NCBI GenBank assembly: GCA_023390695.1
Contig: JAEWCJ010000316.1
Span: forward strand, 1 to 8,103
Origin: Pseudomonadota bacterium
GTDB lineage: Bacteria > Pseudomonadota > Alphaproteobacteria > Rhizobiales > Xanthobacteraceae
Direction of reading: 5' to 3'
Length of the DNA stretch: 8,103 nucleotides
Below are positions 1-6,543 of the stretch, one piece after another. Every line of letters starts with the position of its first letter. Positions within the stretch are counted from its first letter, which is position 1. The notes beneath the pieces were generated by a model. That model did no database searches, had not been told where the DNA came from, and was given only the letters and a program-made list of their open reading frames with translations. Position numbers and translations under genes: made by a program.

Positions 1-169
1 GGCGCGCGCGCCCAGTGACGTAGGGCGCTGCGCCTCCCGGCGCTCCACCAATTCCGGCATCCAAACGCGCGCCGATCACGCGCGCCTCTGCACGCCGTTC
101 CCGCTCCCGTTTGACGGCCCCGATGTGGTGGCCCTCGCACGGAGTGATATAGGAATATAATCTGATCAT
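1..169 (-). other. possible 5' end of a leftward gene, off-window (weak)
   Basis: One minus-strand frame stays open from an ATG at 167-169 to the window edge (56 codons, beginning MIRLYSYITP and then rich in Arg, Ala and Gly). I recognise no family in it. The ATG has no ribosome binding site and lies between the -35 and -10 of a good leftward promoter, so it is unlikely to be the real start. A GTG at about base 79 in the same frame follows a weak AGAGG, and an ATG at 58-60 opens another frame (MPELVERREA). GC-rich DNA keeps frames open by chance. I infer only that something is transcribed leftward here. Confidence 0.2.
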
Positions 170-181
170 AAGAAATGTCAA
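154..181 (-). promoter_or_regulatory. sigma-70 type promoter reading leftward
   Basis: On the minus strand a perfect -35 hexamer TTGACA (181-176) is followed after 16 bases by TATATT (159-154), five of six matches to the -10 consensus. The surrounding 40 bases are AT-rich in an otherwise very GC-rich window. Transcription would begin near base 147 and run out of the window. The plus strand also shows TATAAT at 156-161, but I see no -35 at the right distance. Confidence 0.5.
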
Positions 182-403
182 CGGCCAGTTTCGGCTTCCG
201 CAGCGGCCACCGGCGGGATGATTTTCATTACGAAAGAGGTCGGTTGCTCGTTCGGACCGAACGGGCCTGGAACCTTCTTGTTGATCAGCGGCAGGCGCAG
301 ATTTTTATGTGGCGGACGGCCGGCCGAACAGGCTGCCGCCGTGACGGCCACGCGTCAGGCTATCGACTTGAATTTGCATCTTGCCGGACCCCGCCCGGAC
401 AGC

Positions 404-446
404 GATCAAAGACAATGGCGCAGCCGGCTGTTGCGTGCTGCGCCAT
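404..446 (-). terminator. probable rho-independent terminator after rnk
   Basis: A perfect 10-bp inverted repeat pairs 415-424 with 437-446 around a 12-base loop. Read on the minus strand, the stem is followed at once by TTGTCTTTGATC, a moderately T-rich tract. It lies about 50 bases after the stop of the Rnk-family gene. The T tract is interrupted, so termination strength is uncertain. The rest of the 170-494 stretch holds no gene I can support. Confidence 0.5.
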
Positions 447-494
447 GCGGGAGCGTAGGCGATGGTTTCGCGTGAGCGAGCTTGCAGGCGGGGC

Positions 495-893
495 TTACGG
501 CCAAACCTTCAGCACGGTCAGCGAGCGCCAGCCGCCGCTTGTCGTCTGCCATTCGATCGACTGGCTGATCGACAGTCCGATCAGCGCCGCGCCGACCGGT
601 GTCAGCACCGAGATCTTGCCCTCGCTCACGTCGGCGTCGGGCGGATAGACGAGCGTCACCGTGCGTTCCTGGCCGGTGGTGTCATCGCGGTAGGTCACGC
701 GCGAGCCCATCTTCACCAGGCCGGGCCGGATTTCGATGTCGTCGATCACCCGCGCGCGGTCGACTTCGCGGGCAAGAAAATCCGCCGTGCGCGGAAATTT
801 TTCCACGGCCGCATCGGCAATGCGCGTCAGCTTCTCGAAGTCGCTGCGCGTGATCGCGATCGGCGGCAATTGAGGCTGCAGATGGCTGGTCAT
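495..893 (-). CDS. rnk: Rnk-like nucleoside diphosphate kinase regulator, GreA/GreB family
   Basis: The 132-residue product looks like Rnk, a small member of the GreA/GreB transcription factor family. Family members bind RNA polymerase; Rnk is known for affecting nucleoside diphosphate kinase levels. Residues 1-55 form a short helical N-terminal part, much shorter than the GreA coiled coil. Residues 60-132 match the C-terminal FKBP-like domain: GSRVTYRD (63-70), then LVYPPDAD (81-88), then ISVLTPVGAALIGLS (94-108) and a closing SIEW (112-115). The short N-terminus lacks the long finger needed for transcript cleavage, so a GreA-like cleavage role is unlikely. The ATG at 891-893 is preceded by AGGGAG at good spacing. 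It follows the Usp genes in the same direction after a 350-base gap and is probably transcribed separately. The family call is firm; the exact regulatory target is not visible. Confidence 0.85.
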   Translation of the reverse strand: MTSHLQPQLPPIAITRSDFEKLTRIADAAVEKFPRTADFLAREVDRARVIDDIEIRPGLVKMGSRVTYRDDTTGQERTVTLVYPPDADVSEGKISVLTPVGAALIGLSISQSIEWQTTSGGWRSLTVLKVWP

Positions 894-1243
894 CGGATCT
901 CCCTTTCTCTGGAGGTCAGGATGGGTGCGCCGATGCCAAAGGGCGCGGCGCGTGCCAGTGCGTCAGCCGCACCGGAATTGCAAATGGGGTTTGTGAATTT
1001 TGAGGATGCAGCCAGCCCGGAGGGCTGACAAAGCGCAGCCGTCCGGGTCAGTAGCCTGCGTGCAGGCGACCGGCGCGAAGAAACGAGCGGAGTTGGTGCG
1101 CGATATAAATCATGATGCAAAGGTAGGACACTGCGGCGGAAAGTCAATATGGCTCAATTCGCCGCCGCCTGCCCTGGATTTTCCGGCTTGACAGGCCCGA
1201 TTTCCCGCATGTGCGGGCAGGCGGTGCCGGCCGGTTCGAGATG
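894..1243. other. gene-free stretch with inverted repeats
   Basis: This stretch separates the truncated Usp from the Rnk-family gene. It holds a 10-bp perfect inverted repeat (1165-1174 with 1215-1224), a nested CCCGCA/TGCGGG hairpin (1204-1217), and short hairpins at 1013-1027 (CAGCCC/GGGCTG) and 1054-1067 (GCCTGC/GCAGGC). None is followed by a T-run on either strand, so I do not call a terminator. A TTGACT at 1147-1142 on the minus strand could be a -35 for the Rnk-family gene, but no good -10 follows at 16-18 bases. Frames open here look like chance. Confidence 0.4.
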
Positions 1244-1537
1244 CTACCGACCGTCAGTTATCCTGACGATCAGAGCATCGCAGGGCAACTCCGCCATGAT
1301 CTTTTTGACGGTGTTCCTGACCAGCGCCCCAAGGAATGCGCCGCTTCCGTGCGTTCCCAGTACGACAAGGTCGAGGTCCTTCTCGCGGGCATAGTCGTGC
1401 AGCAACTGGCCCGGTGTTCTGAATGCGATCAAGGGATGCGCGCGCTTGCGGATCGTCGCGCCGGATGGAAGGGGAGCCAAGGAACGCGTCGTCTCCTGGG
1501 CGGGCGATTCATCCGGCGCGGTGCGTTCACGCTGCAA
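1244..1537 (-). pseudogene. 5'-truncated universal stress protein (UspA family)
   Basis: A 97-codon frame matches only the C-terminal half of a Usp domain. Residues from about 35 on read as the fourth strand and following helix, then LDLVVLGTHGSGAFLG and the closing CDALIVR. The usual beginning, the first strand with its nucleotide-binding Asp and the next helix and strand, is absent. The first 30 residues resemble nothing in the family. The ATP loop is also imperfect: after GTHG and nine residues the expected Gly-Ser/Thr is Arg-Asn. The only upstream start is a TTG at 1537 that touches AAGG with no spacing. It begins 5 bases after the intact tandem Usp gene and in the same direction. I infer a decayed second usp that lost its 5' part, though a short expressed domain is possible. 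Confidence 0.55.
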
Positions 1538-1542
1538 CCTTC

Positions 1543-2376
1543 TCAGTGATAAAGGAAAAGGGCGCAGGGCGGAGTTTCCACCAGCGATTTCGTCGTCGAG
1601 CCAAACAAAAACTCCCGCAAGCCGCGCCGGCCATATGCCCCCATGACGAGCGTGCCGACATGTCTTTCGGCCACCTGGGCCCGTAACACGTCTGACGGGT
1701 GAATGTTGGACGCTATGGGGTGGGCTTCGGCCTGGTATCCGTGGCTCCTCAAATAATCAGTGGCGCTATGGGCTGCCCGCGCAGCCAGGTCATAATCGGA
1801 TTCAATGCTCGCAACGTGGATGCGGCTATTCTGCCAGACGCGGAGGAGGGCAAAAAACTGCAGTGTGCGCATGGCCGGCAGGCTGCCGTCGTAAGCGACC
1901 AGGACGTCCTTCCCGGGAGACGGATTTTCAGGGCATATCACTGCCGGGCGCGGGGTCGCTGTCAGGAGTTTCGTCAGGAGTTCCGGAATCTGCGTAAGAA
2001 TGCTGCCGTCGCATGCCGTATCATGGCCGGTGACAATAATGTCGCGTGTTTCGGCGGCGCGCAGCAGGTGCTTGGCTGGATCGCCTTCAAATGAAACCCA
2101 TTCAAATGGCACGTTCCGCTCTTTGCATTCCAGCTCGAACATTTCGTGCAGGCGGCGACGCGTATCGTCAGCCTGCTTCCGGAGCTCTTCCTCCAGTTTG
2201 GCTTTATAGCTGGCGGCGCCGATGGCGCCCGGCATGGGTACTTCTATGGAACGCAGATCGATGCCGGCCAGTCCGGCTAGTTCCGCTCCCGTCTCGTGCA
2301 CGAGATTGAAGGCATAGTGGCGGGCGTGGCGTGACGAAGGTGTTTCGCCTAGGAGGACCAAGATGCGCTTGAGCAT
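1543..2376 (-). CDS. tandem-domain universal stress protein (UspA family)
   Basis: The 277-residue protein holds two Usp domains, a usual size for the tandem type. The first (about 1-148) begins MLKRILVLLG and ends PRPAVICPE; its ATP loop is degenerate. The second (about 155-277) starts KDVLVAYDGS and carries the full loop G-x2-G-x9-G-S at G246, G249, G259 and S260, so this half should bind ATP. No signal peptide or membrane segment is visible, so it is cytoplasmic. Such proteins support survival under starvation, low oxygen or redox stress; the exact role here is unknown. The ATG at 2374-2376 is chosen over an upstream in-frame ATG at 2439 because homology begins here and AAGGAA lies 9 bases upstream. 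It lies about 80 bases after the CBS gene, beyond a probable terminator. Confidence 0.85.
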   Translation of the reverse strand: MLKRILVLLGETPSSRHARHYAFNLVHETGAELAGLAGIDLRSIEVPMPGAIGAASYKAKLEEELRKQADDTRRRLHEMFELECKERNVPFEWVSFEGDPAKHLLRAAETRDIIVTGHDTACDGSILTQIPELLTKLLTATPRPAVICPENPSPGKDVLVAYDGSLPAMRTLQFFALLRVWQNSRIHVASIESDYDLAARAAHSATDYLRSHGYQAEAHPIASNIHPSDVLRAQVAERHVGTLVMGAYGRRGLREFLFGSTTKSLVETPPCALFLYH

Positions 2377-2404
2377 GGCAAGCCGTTCCTTTCGTGCTCT
2401 AAAT

Positions 2405-2451
2405 AACAAAAAACAGTTGCAGCCTTCCCGACGATCCATTGGGAAGTTTGC
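2405..2451 (-). terminator. probable rho-independent terminator ending the nqr operon
   Basis: On the minus strand, CTTCCC (2446-2441) pairs with GGGAAG (2429-2424) around an 11-base loop. A further 3 pairs (2449-2451 with 2419-2421) extend the stem across a 2x2 internal loop. After AACTG comes a run of six T (2413-2408) and then GTTATTT. It begins just after the stop of the CBS gene. The interrupted stem and the 5-base gap before the T-run make it moderate in strength, so read-through into the usp gene is possible. Confidence 0.5.
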
Positions 2452-2454
2452 ATG

Positions 2455-2853
2455 CTATTTCCAATTTGCGGTCAGTCCTCGCAGGACGTCTGCGCGGCTG
2501 ATCTGCCCGGCGAGACGGCCATTGCGCATGACCGGGAAGCGGCGGAAGTGGCTGGCAAGAAAACGCTCGGCGGCCTGGACGAGGTCCATGTCCGCCTCAA
2601 GTGTCTCGACATCCTTGGCCATGTAGTCCGCGACGCTGCCGCCCCATTCCTGATAATAGTTGGTGTTCAGAGCGGCCCTGAGACAATCCTTTTTGGACAG
2701 AACGCCGACAAGCTGCCCCTTCGCGTCGACGACCGGCGCCCCGGAGATGCGCTCCTCGAGGAGGATGATCATGGCCTTGTTGATCTCCATGTCGGGGCTC
2801 AGCGTGACGAGTTCGGTTGCCATATAGTCGGCGATTTTCGGCCCGCCGTTCAT
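2455..2853 (-). CDS. two-CBS-domain protein coupled to the nqr operon
   Basis: The 132-residue cytoplasmic protein is little more than a pair of CBS domains (a Bateman module). CBS1 spans about 6-62 (DYMATELVTLSPDMEINKAM, then SGAPVVDAKGQLVGVLSKKD). CBS2 spans about 74-128 (DYMAKDVETLEADMDLVQAA, then RRFPVMRNGRLAGQISRADV). Such pairs usually bind adenine nucleotides, NAD(P)H or related ligands and switch a partner protein. No enzyme or DNA-binding domain is attached, so any effect must go through a partner. Its ATG at 2851-2853 overlaps the nqrM stop (ATGA), which shows co-translation with the NQR genes; AAGGA lies 9 bases upstream. A longer in-frame ATG start at 2913 would lie inside nqrM and adds residues without homology. 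A role in tuning NQR to energy state is my inference. Confidence 0.85.
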   Translation of the reverse strand: MNGGPKIADYMATELVTLSPDMEINKAMIILLEERISGAPVVDAKGQLVGVLSKKDCLRAALNTNYYQEWGGSVADYMAKDVETLEADMDLVQAAERFLASHFRRFPVMRNGRLAGQISRADVLRGLTANWK

Positions 2854-3023
2854 GTGTTCGCATCCTTGCTGTGATGGTGCGGGCAGGCGGCGCAGTCCGC
2901 GTGCTCGACGCATGAGAGGCCGCCGCAGGAGCCTTTGATGGGGGATCGGCCGGCAAGGACGCCGGCCGCCAAGCCTCCAATCGAAAGCAGCATCAGGCCA
3001 AACGTGAGAACGAAAGTCTGCAA
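2850..3023 (-). CDS. nqrM: Na+-NQR maturation protein NqrM (DUF539)
   Basis: This 57-residue protein is too short for most gene finders. It has one N-terminal membrane helix (about 4-25, FVLTFGLMLLSIGGLAAGVL), then GRSPIKGSCGGLSC and a Cys-rich tail with C33, C38, C44 and C47, ending in HHH and a few polar residues. This is the NqrM pattern: a small membrane protein needed to assemble functional Na+-NQR, probably by delivering iron to the NqrD/E centre. Cys33, which I recall as essential in the Vibrio protein, falls at the same position here. The start is TTG at 3021-3023, supported by AGGAG 6 bases upstream and by the helix beginning at once. It is somewhat shorter than the gamma-proteobacterial forms (about 70 residues). 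It lies 57 bases after apbE and overlaps the CBS gene by 4 bases. Confidence 0.88.
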   Translation of the reverse strand: MQTFVLTFGLMLLSIGGLAAGVLAGRSPIKGSCGGLSCVEHADCAACPHHHSKDANT

Positions 3024-3080
3024 TGACGTCTCCTGAAGTGAGTGGCGATGATGTGGTCCAGCTCCCTATAGTGAATATCG

Positions 3081-4064
3081 TTAGGCGATGATACGGGCTT
3101 CGAAGCCCGCGGTCGTCACCTCCCGCAACCGTGCTCCGTCCCGCAAGATGAACAGCGCTTCGATCCCTGTCTCATGCGCAAAGGCCGGACCACGCTCTGC
3201 GCCCATCGCGAACAGCGCGGTTGCCAGCGCGTCGGCGGTCATGGCGCGTGCCGCTGCGACGGTGACGGACGCGAGCGGTGAATCGACCGGCTCGGCGGTG
3301 AGCGGGTCGATGATGTGGCCGTAGCGACGGCCGCGATAAAAATAGCCGTTGATCCTGTCGCCGGAAGTCGCAAGCGCGGCGCCATCGAGTGCGACGACGC
3401 GCTGGACGTCGCCGCTCTCCGGAACGGGCCGCTCGATTCCGGCACGCCAGGCCCGTCCGTCGGGATGGCGGCCCTGCGCGAAGACCTCGCCGCCGAGTTC
3501 GATGAGAAAGTCGGTGAGGCCGTGTGCAATGCAGACCGCGCGCATGCGGTCGAGCGCGAAGCCTTTTGCGATCCCGCACAGGTCGAGCGAGAGGTCCGCG
3601 CGTGCCTTGCGCGCGGCATCGGCCCGCACGCTCACCTCGTTTGCCGCGCCGGGACGCCCGGACTTGATCGGGCTGAAGCCGTAATGGGCAACCAGCGGTC
3701 CGAGCGTGGGATTGAACGCACCGGCGGTGAGCGAAGCCATGCGCAGGCCTTCCGCGAGGACTGCGCACGTGCCGTCTGAAAGCGGAAACCAGTCCGTCGC
3801 CGCCGTCCGGTTGAAGAGCGACAACTCGCTGTCGGGACGGAACGGCGACATCGTCTGATCGACGGATGCGATCGCCTCTGTAAATGCCGTGCGGAGTGCG
3901 CCGACGTCGCTCCTTCCGCCCGTGACCAGCGTCCATGTCGATCCGAGGCCGGTTCCTTGCAGAACGCTCGGCGCAACGTGCGTGCCGGCAGCTTGTGCGG
4001 GCAGCGCCGACGCCAGCAGCAGACCGCCGGCTGACAGGATTGCCTCACGTCGTGACAGGGTCAT
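3081..4064 (-). CDS. apbE: FAD:protein FMN transferase ApbE
   Basis: ApbE transfers FMN from FAD to a threonine in NqrC (and normally NqrB), outside the cytoplasmic membrane. The 327-residue product starts with a twin-arginine type signal (SRREAILSAGG, hydrophobic stretch, cleavage near AQA-A at about 26), so export folded by Tat is likely. No lipobox Cys is visible, so it should be a soluble periplasmic form. Family motifs are in order: SPFRPDSELSLFN (73-85), GAFNPTLGPL (115-124), DLCGIAKGFALD (161-172), IELGGEVFAQG (188-198), ATSGDR (232-237), GHIIDP (249-254) and the metal-site TADALATALFAMG (276-288). Length is typical. The ATG at 4062-4064 lies 3 bases after the nqrF stop, and a strong GGAGGA overlaps the end of nqrF. 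The gene is complete and looks functional. Confidence 0.95.
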   Translation of the reverse strand: MTLSRREAILSAGGLLLASALPAQAAGTHVAPSVLQGTGLGSTWTLVTGGRSDVGALRTAFTEAIASVDQTMSPFRPDSELSLFNRTAATDWFPLSDGTCAVLAEGLRMASLTAGAFNPTLGPLVAHYGFSPIKSGRPGAANEVSVRADAARKARADLSLDLCGIAKGFALDRMRAVCIAHGLTDFLIELGGEVFAQGRHPDGRAWRAGIERPVPESGDVQRVVALDGAALATSGDRINGYFYRGRRYGHIIDPLTAEPVDSPLASVTVAAARAMTADALATALFAMGAERGPAFAHETGIEALFILRDGARLREVTTAGFEARIIA

Positions 4065-4067
4065 GGA

Positions 4068-5285
4068 TCATCCTCCGAAATCGTCGAAGAAGATGCTTTC
4101 CGGGTCGACGCCGACCTCGTCCAGCATGGCGAGCACCGCCTTGATCATCAGCGGCGGTCCGCAGAGATAATATTCGCACTCCTCAGGCGCCGGATGTGCG
4201 GCAAGATGGCGGTTCAGCACGACATCATGGATAAAGCCGGCTGCTCCCGTCCAGTTGTCTGCGGGGGCTGGCTCCGACAACGCCGGCGTCCAGGAGAAAT
4301 TGGCGTGCTGCGCCGCCAGCGCCTCGAACTCCTGATGATAGAAGAGGTCCATGCGGCTGCGCGCCCCGTACCAGAAGCTCATCCGGCGGGTCGTGCCGAT
4401 GCGCCGCAACTGGTCGTGGATGATCGCGCGGAGCGGGGCCATGCCGACGCCGCCGCCGATGAAAATCATCTCGCGCCCGGTCTCCTTCGCAGCGAAATCG
4501 CCGTAGGGGCCAGCGACCTCGACTGTATCGCCGGAGCGCAGACCGAACAGCCAGGAGGACACCACGCCTGGCGGTGCGCCCTGTATGGTGGGGGGCGGCA
4601 GCGCCAGGCGGATCAGCAGCACGATGCCCCGATCGTCCGGGCGATTGGCGATCGAATAGGCGCGCGCGGTTGGCGCGCCGCTATGCGAGGTCATGTCGCG
4701 CAGGCCGAACCGCTCCCAGGCGTCCCGGTGCTCGGCCGCGATCTCGAAATCTGCGAAGCGGAGCGCATAAGGCGGCGCGGTCACCGTCACGAAGGCGCCG
4801 GCGCGAAAACTGAGCGTCCGGCTCTCTGGCAGTTCCAGCACGATTTCCCGGATCAGCGGGGACAGGGTGCGGCTGGTGAGCACGCGGCATGTCCAGCTTT
4901 CCGCGCCCAGGATCTCGTCGGCGACGCTCACGTCGAGGTCATTGCGGGCGGTGACCTGGCACGCGAGACGCACGCCGTCCCGGATCTCGCGGCGGGTGAG
5001 TTTTGCCATTTCGGTGGGAAGCGTTGCGCCGGCGCCGGAGGTCACGGTGACCCGGCATTGCCCGCAGGTGCCTTTGCCGCCGCAGGCGGCGGGAACCGGA
5101 ATATTCCCATCGGACAGGATCTCCAGCAGCTTCGTTCCCGCTTTCGCCCGCAATGTTTTGCTGCCATTCACCACCACCTGGATGGCGATTGCCGGCAGAA
5201 GCAGGGCGCGCGCCGCCACGACGATCGACGAGAGAATGAGGACGATGGCGACGAACAGCACGCTGCCGAGAATGATCTCATTCAT
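4068..5285 (-). CDS. nqrF: Na+-NQR subunit F, NADH-oxidising flavoprotein
   Basis: NqrF is the electron entry point: it oxidises NADH through FAD and passes electrons through a [2Fe-2S] cluster. The 405-residue protein (family usual about 407) has one N-terminal membrane helix (about 4-30), then a ferredoxin domain (35-125) with cluster ligands C68, C74, C77 and C109 in [10 protein letters not shown] and LACQ. The FAD domain follows with [10 protein letters not shown] (207-216). The NADH domain shows [13 protein letters not shown] (277-289), YLCGPPLM (373-380, with C375) and the terminal DDFGG, whose aromatic residue is typical. The ATG at 5283-5285 overlaps the nqrE stop (ATGA). The frame stays open to 5435, but those residues are arginine-rich and fall inside nqrE, so the shorter start is right. 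All redox ligands are present. Confidence 0.97.
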   Translation of the reverse strand: MNEIILGSVLFVAIVLILSSIVVAARALLLPAIAIQVVVNGSKTLRAKAGTKLLEILSDGNIPVPAACGGKGTCGQCRVTVTSGAGATLPTEMAKLTRREIRDGVRLACQVTARNDLDVSVADEILGAESWTCRVLTSRTLSPLIREIVLELPESRTLSFRAGAFVTVTAPPYALRFADFEIAAEHRDAWERFGLRDMTSHSGAPTARAYSIANRPDDRGIVLLIRLALPPPTIQGAPPGVVSSWLFGLRSGDTVEVAGPYGDFAAKETGREMIFIGGGVGMAPLRAIIHDQLRRIGTTRRMSFWYGARSRMDLFYHQEFEALAAQHANFSWTPALSEPAPADNWTGAAGFIHDVVLNRHLAAHPAPEECEYYLCGPPLMIKAVLAMLDEVGVDPESIFFDDFGG

Positions 5286-5884
5286 GGCAGGCGGACTCCG
5301 ACGAACGCGGAGAAGCCCATCGACATCAGGCCGGTGACGATGAAGGCCGTGCCGAGGCCCTGCAGCCCGGCGGGAATGTCGCTGTAGCGCAATCGCTCCC
5401 GGATCGCGGCGAAGGCCGTCAGCGCCAGGGCCCATCCGATACCGCTGCCAAGCCCGTAGACGACGCTCTGCGCGAAATCATACCGCCGTTCGACCATGAA
5501 CAGGCTGCCGCCCAGGATCGCGCATTGCACCGCGAGCAGAGGCAGGAAGATGCCAAGCGCGCCGTGCAGAGCCGGCAGATAGCGGTCCAGCGCCATCTCC
5601 AAGATTTGCACCATTGCGGCGATCAGACCGATGAAGACGATAAAGCGCAGGAACGACAGGTCGACGTCGGGCAGCCCCGCCCAGGCCCAGGCGCCCTTGG
5701 ACAATAGCCAGGTCTGCACGAGATAGTTGGCCGGCACCGTGATCGCCTGAACCACGATAAGCGCGACGCCCACGCCGATTGCGGTTTCCAGCCGCTTGGA
5801 GACAGCGAGGAACGTGCACATGCCAAGGAAGAAAGACAGCGCGAGGTTTTCTTCGAGGATTGAGCGCTGGAACAGTTCGATCAT
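5282..5884 (-). CDS. nqrE: Na+-NQR subunit E
   Basis: This 200-residue membrane protein (family about 198) should span the membrane six times. With its inverted partner NqrD it holds an Fe-S centre within the membrane. The two ligand cysteines are present: C23 in [11 protein letters not shown] and C121 in VQCAILGG, matching Cys26 and Cys120 of Vibrio NqrE. The acidic residue linked to Na+ uptake in Vibrio (E95) is present as E96 in [10 protein letters not shown]. Other signatures are [12 protein letters not shown] (75-86), [10 protein letters not shown] (110-119) and [14 protein letters not shown] (141-154). The ATG at 5882-5884 overlaps the nqrD stop (ATGA). An upstream in-frame ATG at 5950 adds hydrophilic residues inside nqrD and is rejected. 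Nothing important is missing. Confidence 0.97.
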   Translation of the reverse strand: MIELFQRSILEENLALSFFLGMCTFLAVSKRLETAIGVGVALIVVQAITVPANYLVQTWLLSKGAWAWAGLPDVDLSFLRFIVFIGLIAAMVQILEMALDRYLPALHGALGIFLPLLAVQCAILGGSLFMVERRYDFAQSVVYGLGSGIGWALALTAFAAIRERLRYSDIPAGLQGLGTAFIVTGLMSMGFSAFVGVRLP

Positions 5885-6543
5885 GCCGGCCCCCGCGGTT
5901 TGCCGGTGCGGAGCGGGAATTCCGGCTCTTCCACCTGCGCCGGTTTCCATGTGCGGATCAGCCAGATCAGCATGCCGATGATGAAAAAGGCGCTCGGGGC
6001 CAGCAGCATCAATCCGAGGGGTTGAAACCAGCCGCCGTTCCCGGTCACGGGCAGGACGGGAAAGCCCAACAGCATTCCCGTGCCCAGCAATTCGCGGATC
6101 GTGCCGACAATGAGCAGGATGAGACTGTAGCCAAAGGCGTTGCCAAGCGCGTCCAGCACGCTTGGCAGCGGCGGATTGCGCATCGCGAAGCCTTCGGCGC
6201 GGCCCAGCACCACGCAGTTCGTGATGATGAGCCCGACAAAGATCGAAAGCCGCTTGCTCATGTCGTAGGCATAGGCCTTGAGAAACTGGTCGATCACGAT
6301 GACCACGGAGGCGATGATGGTGATCTGAATGATGAGCCGGATCGACGAAGGCACGTGGCGGCGCAGCAGACTGGCAAAAAAGCTGGATATGACTGCGACG
6401 ACAGTGACGGCTGCGCTCATGGTGAGCGAAGTTGCGAGCGAGGTCGTGACGGCGAGCGCCGAGCAGATGCCGAGAATCTGCAGCGTGATCGGGTTCGTAT
6501 CGACGATCGGTCCGAACAGGTAACGGAGATTGCCGCGCGACAT
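5881..6543 (-). CDS. nqrD: Na+-NQR subunit D
   Basis: NqrD is the six-helix membrane partner of NqrE and shares the intramembrane Fe-S centre. The 220-residue product begins [20 protein letters not shown], typical for the family. The ligand cysteines are C27 ([10 protein letters not shown]) and C110 ([15 protein letters not shown]), matching Cys29 and Cys112 in Vibrio. Acidic residues linked to Na+ transport in Vibrio (D88, D133) appear as D85 in VIDQFLKAY and D131 in [13 protein letters not shown]. The C-terminal end (about 199-220) is a hydrophilic Pro- and charge-rich tail, somewhat longer than the roughly 210-residue forms I know. Its ATG directly follows the nqrC TAG with no gap, and GAGGGG lies about 9 bases upstream, inside nqrC. 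The stop overlaps the nqrE start, so nqrC-D-E-F should be translated as one coupled block. Confidence 0.97.
   Translation of the reverse strand: MSRGNLRYLFGPIVDTNPITLQILGICSALAVTTSLATSLTMSAAVTVVAVISSFFASLLRRHVPSSIRLIIQITIIASVVIVIDQFLKAYAYDMSKRLSIFVGLIITNCVVLGRAEGFAMRNPPLPSVLDALGNAFGYSLILLIVGTIRELLGTGMLLGFPVLPVTGNGGWFQPLGLMLLAPSAFFIIGMLIWLIRTWKPAQVEEPEFPLRTGKPRGPA

Noticed and set aside
218..475. 85-codon plus-strand frame in the left gene-free stretch
   Set aside because: Only a weak GGCGGG precedes the ATG, the composition shifts to Arg-rich, no family is recognised, and the frame runs through the probable rnk terminator hairpin.
890..1147. 85-codon minus-strand frame ending with an ATGA overlap at the Rnk-family start
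   Set aside because: The overlap looks operon-like, but the product is Arg/Ser/Ala-rich without any family signature, has no good ribosome binding site and runs over hairpins. It is more likely an untranslated leader.
1204..1217. CCCGCA/TGCGGG hairpin as a terminator for the Usp genes
   Set aside because: A 6-bp stem with a 2-base loop and no T-run after it on either strand.
4194..5387. 397-codon open frame on the plus strand opposite nqrF
   Set aside because: Fully antisense to nqrF, low-complexity charged composition and no family resemblance. Long antisense frames are common in GC-rich genes.
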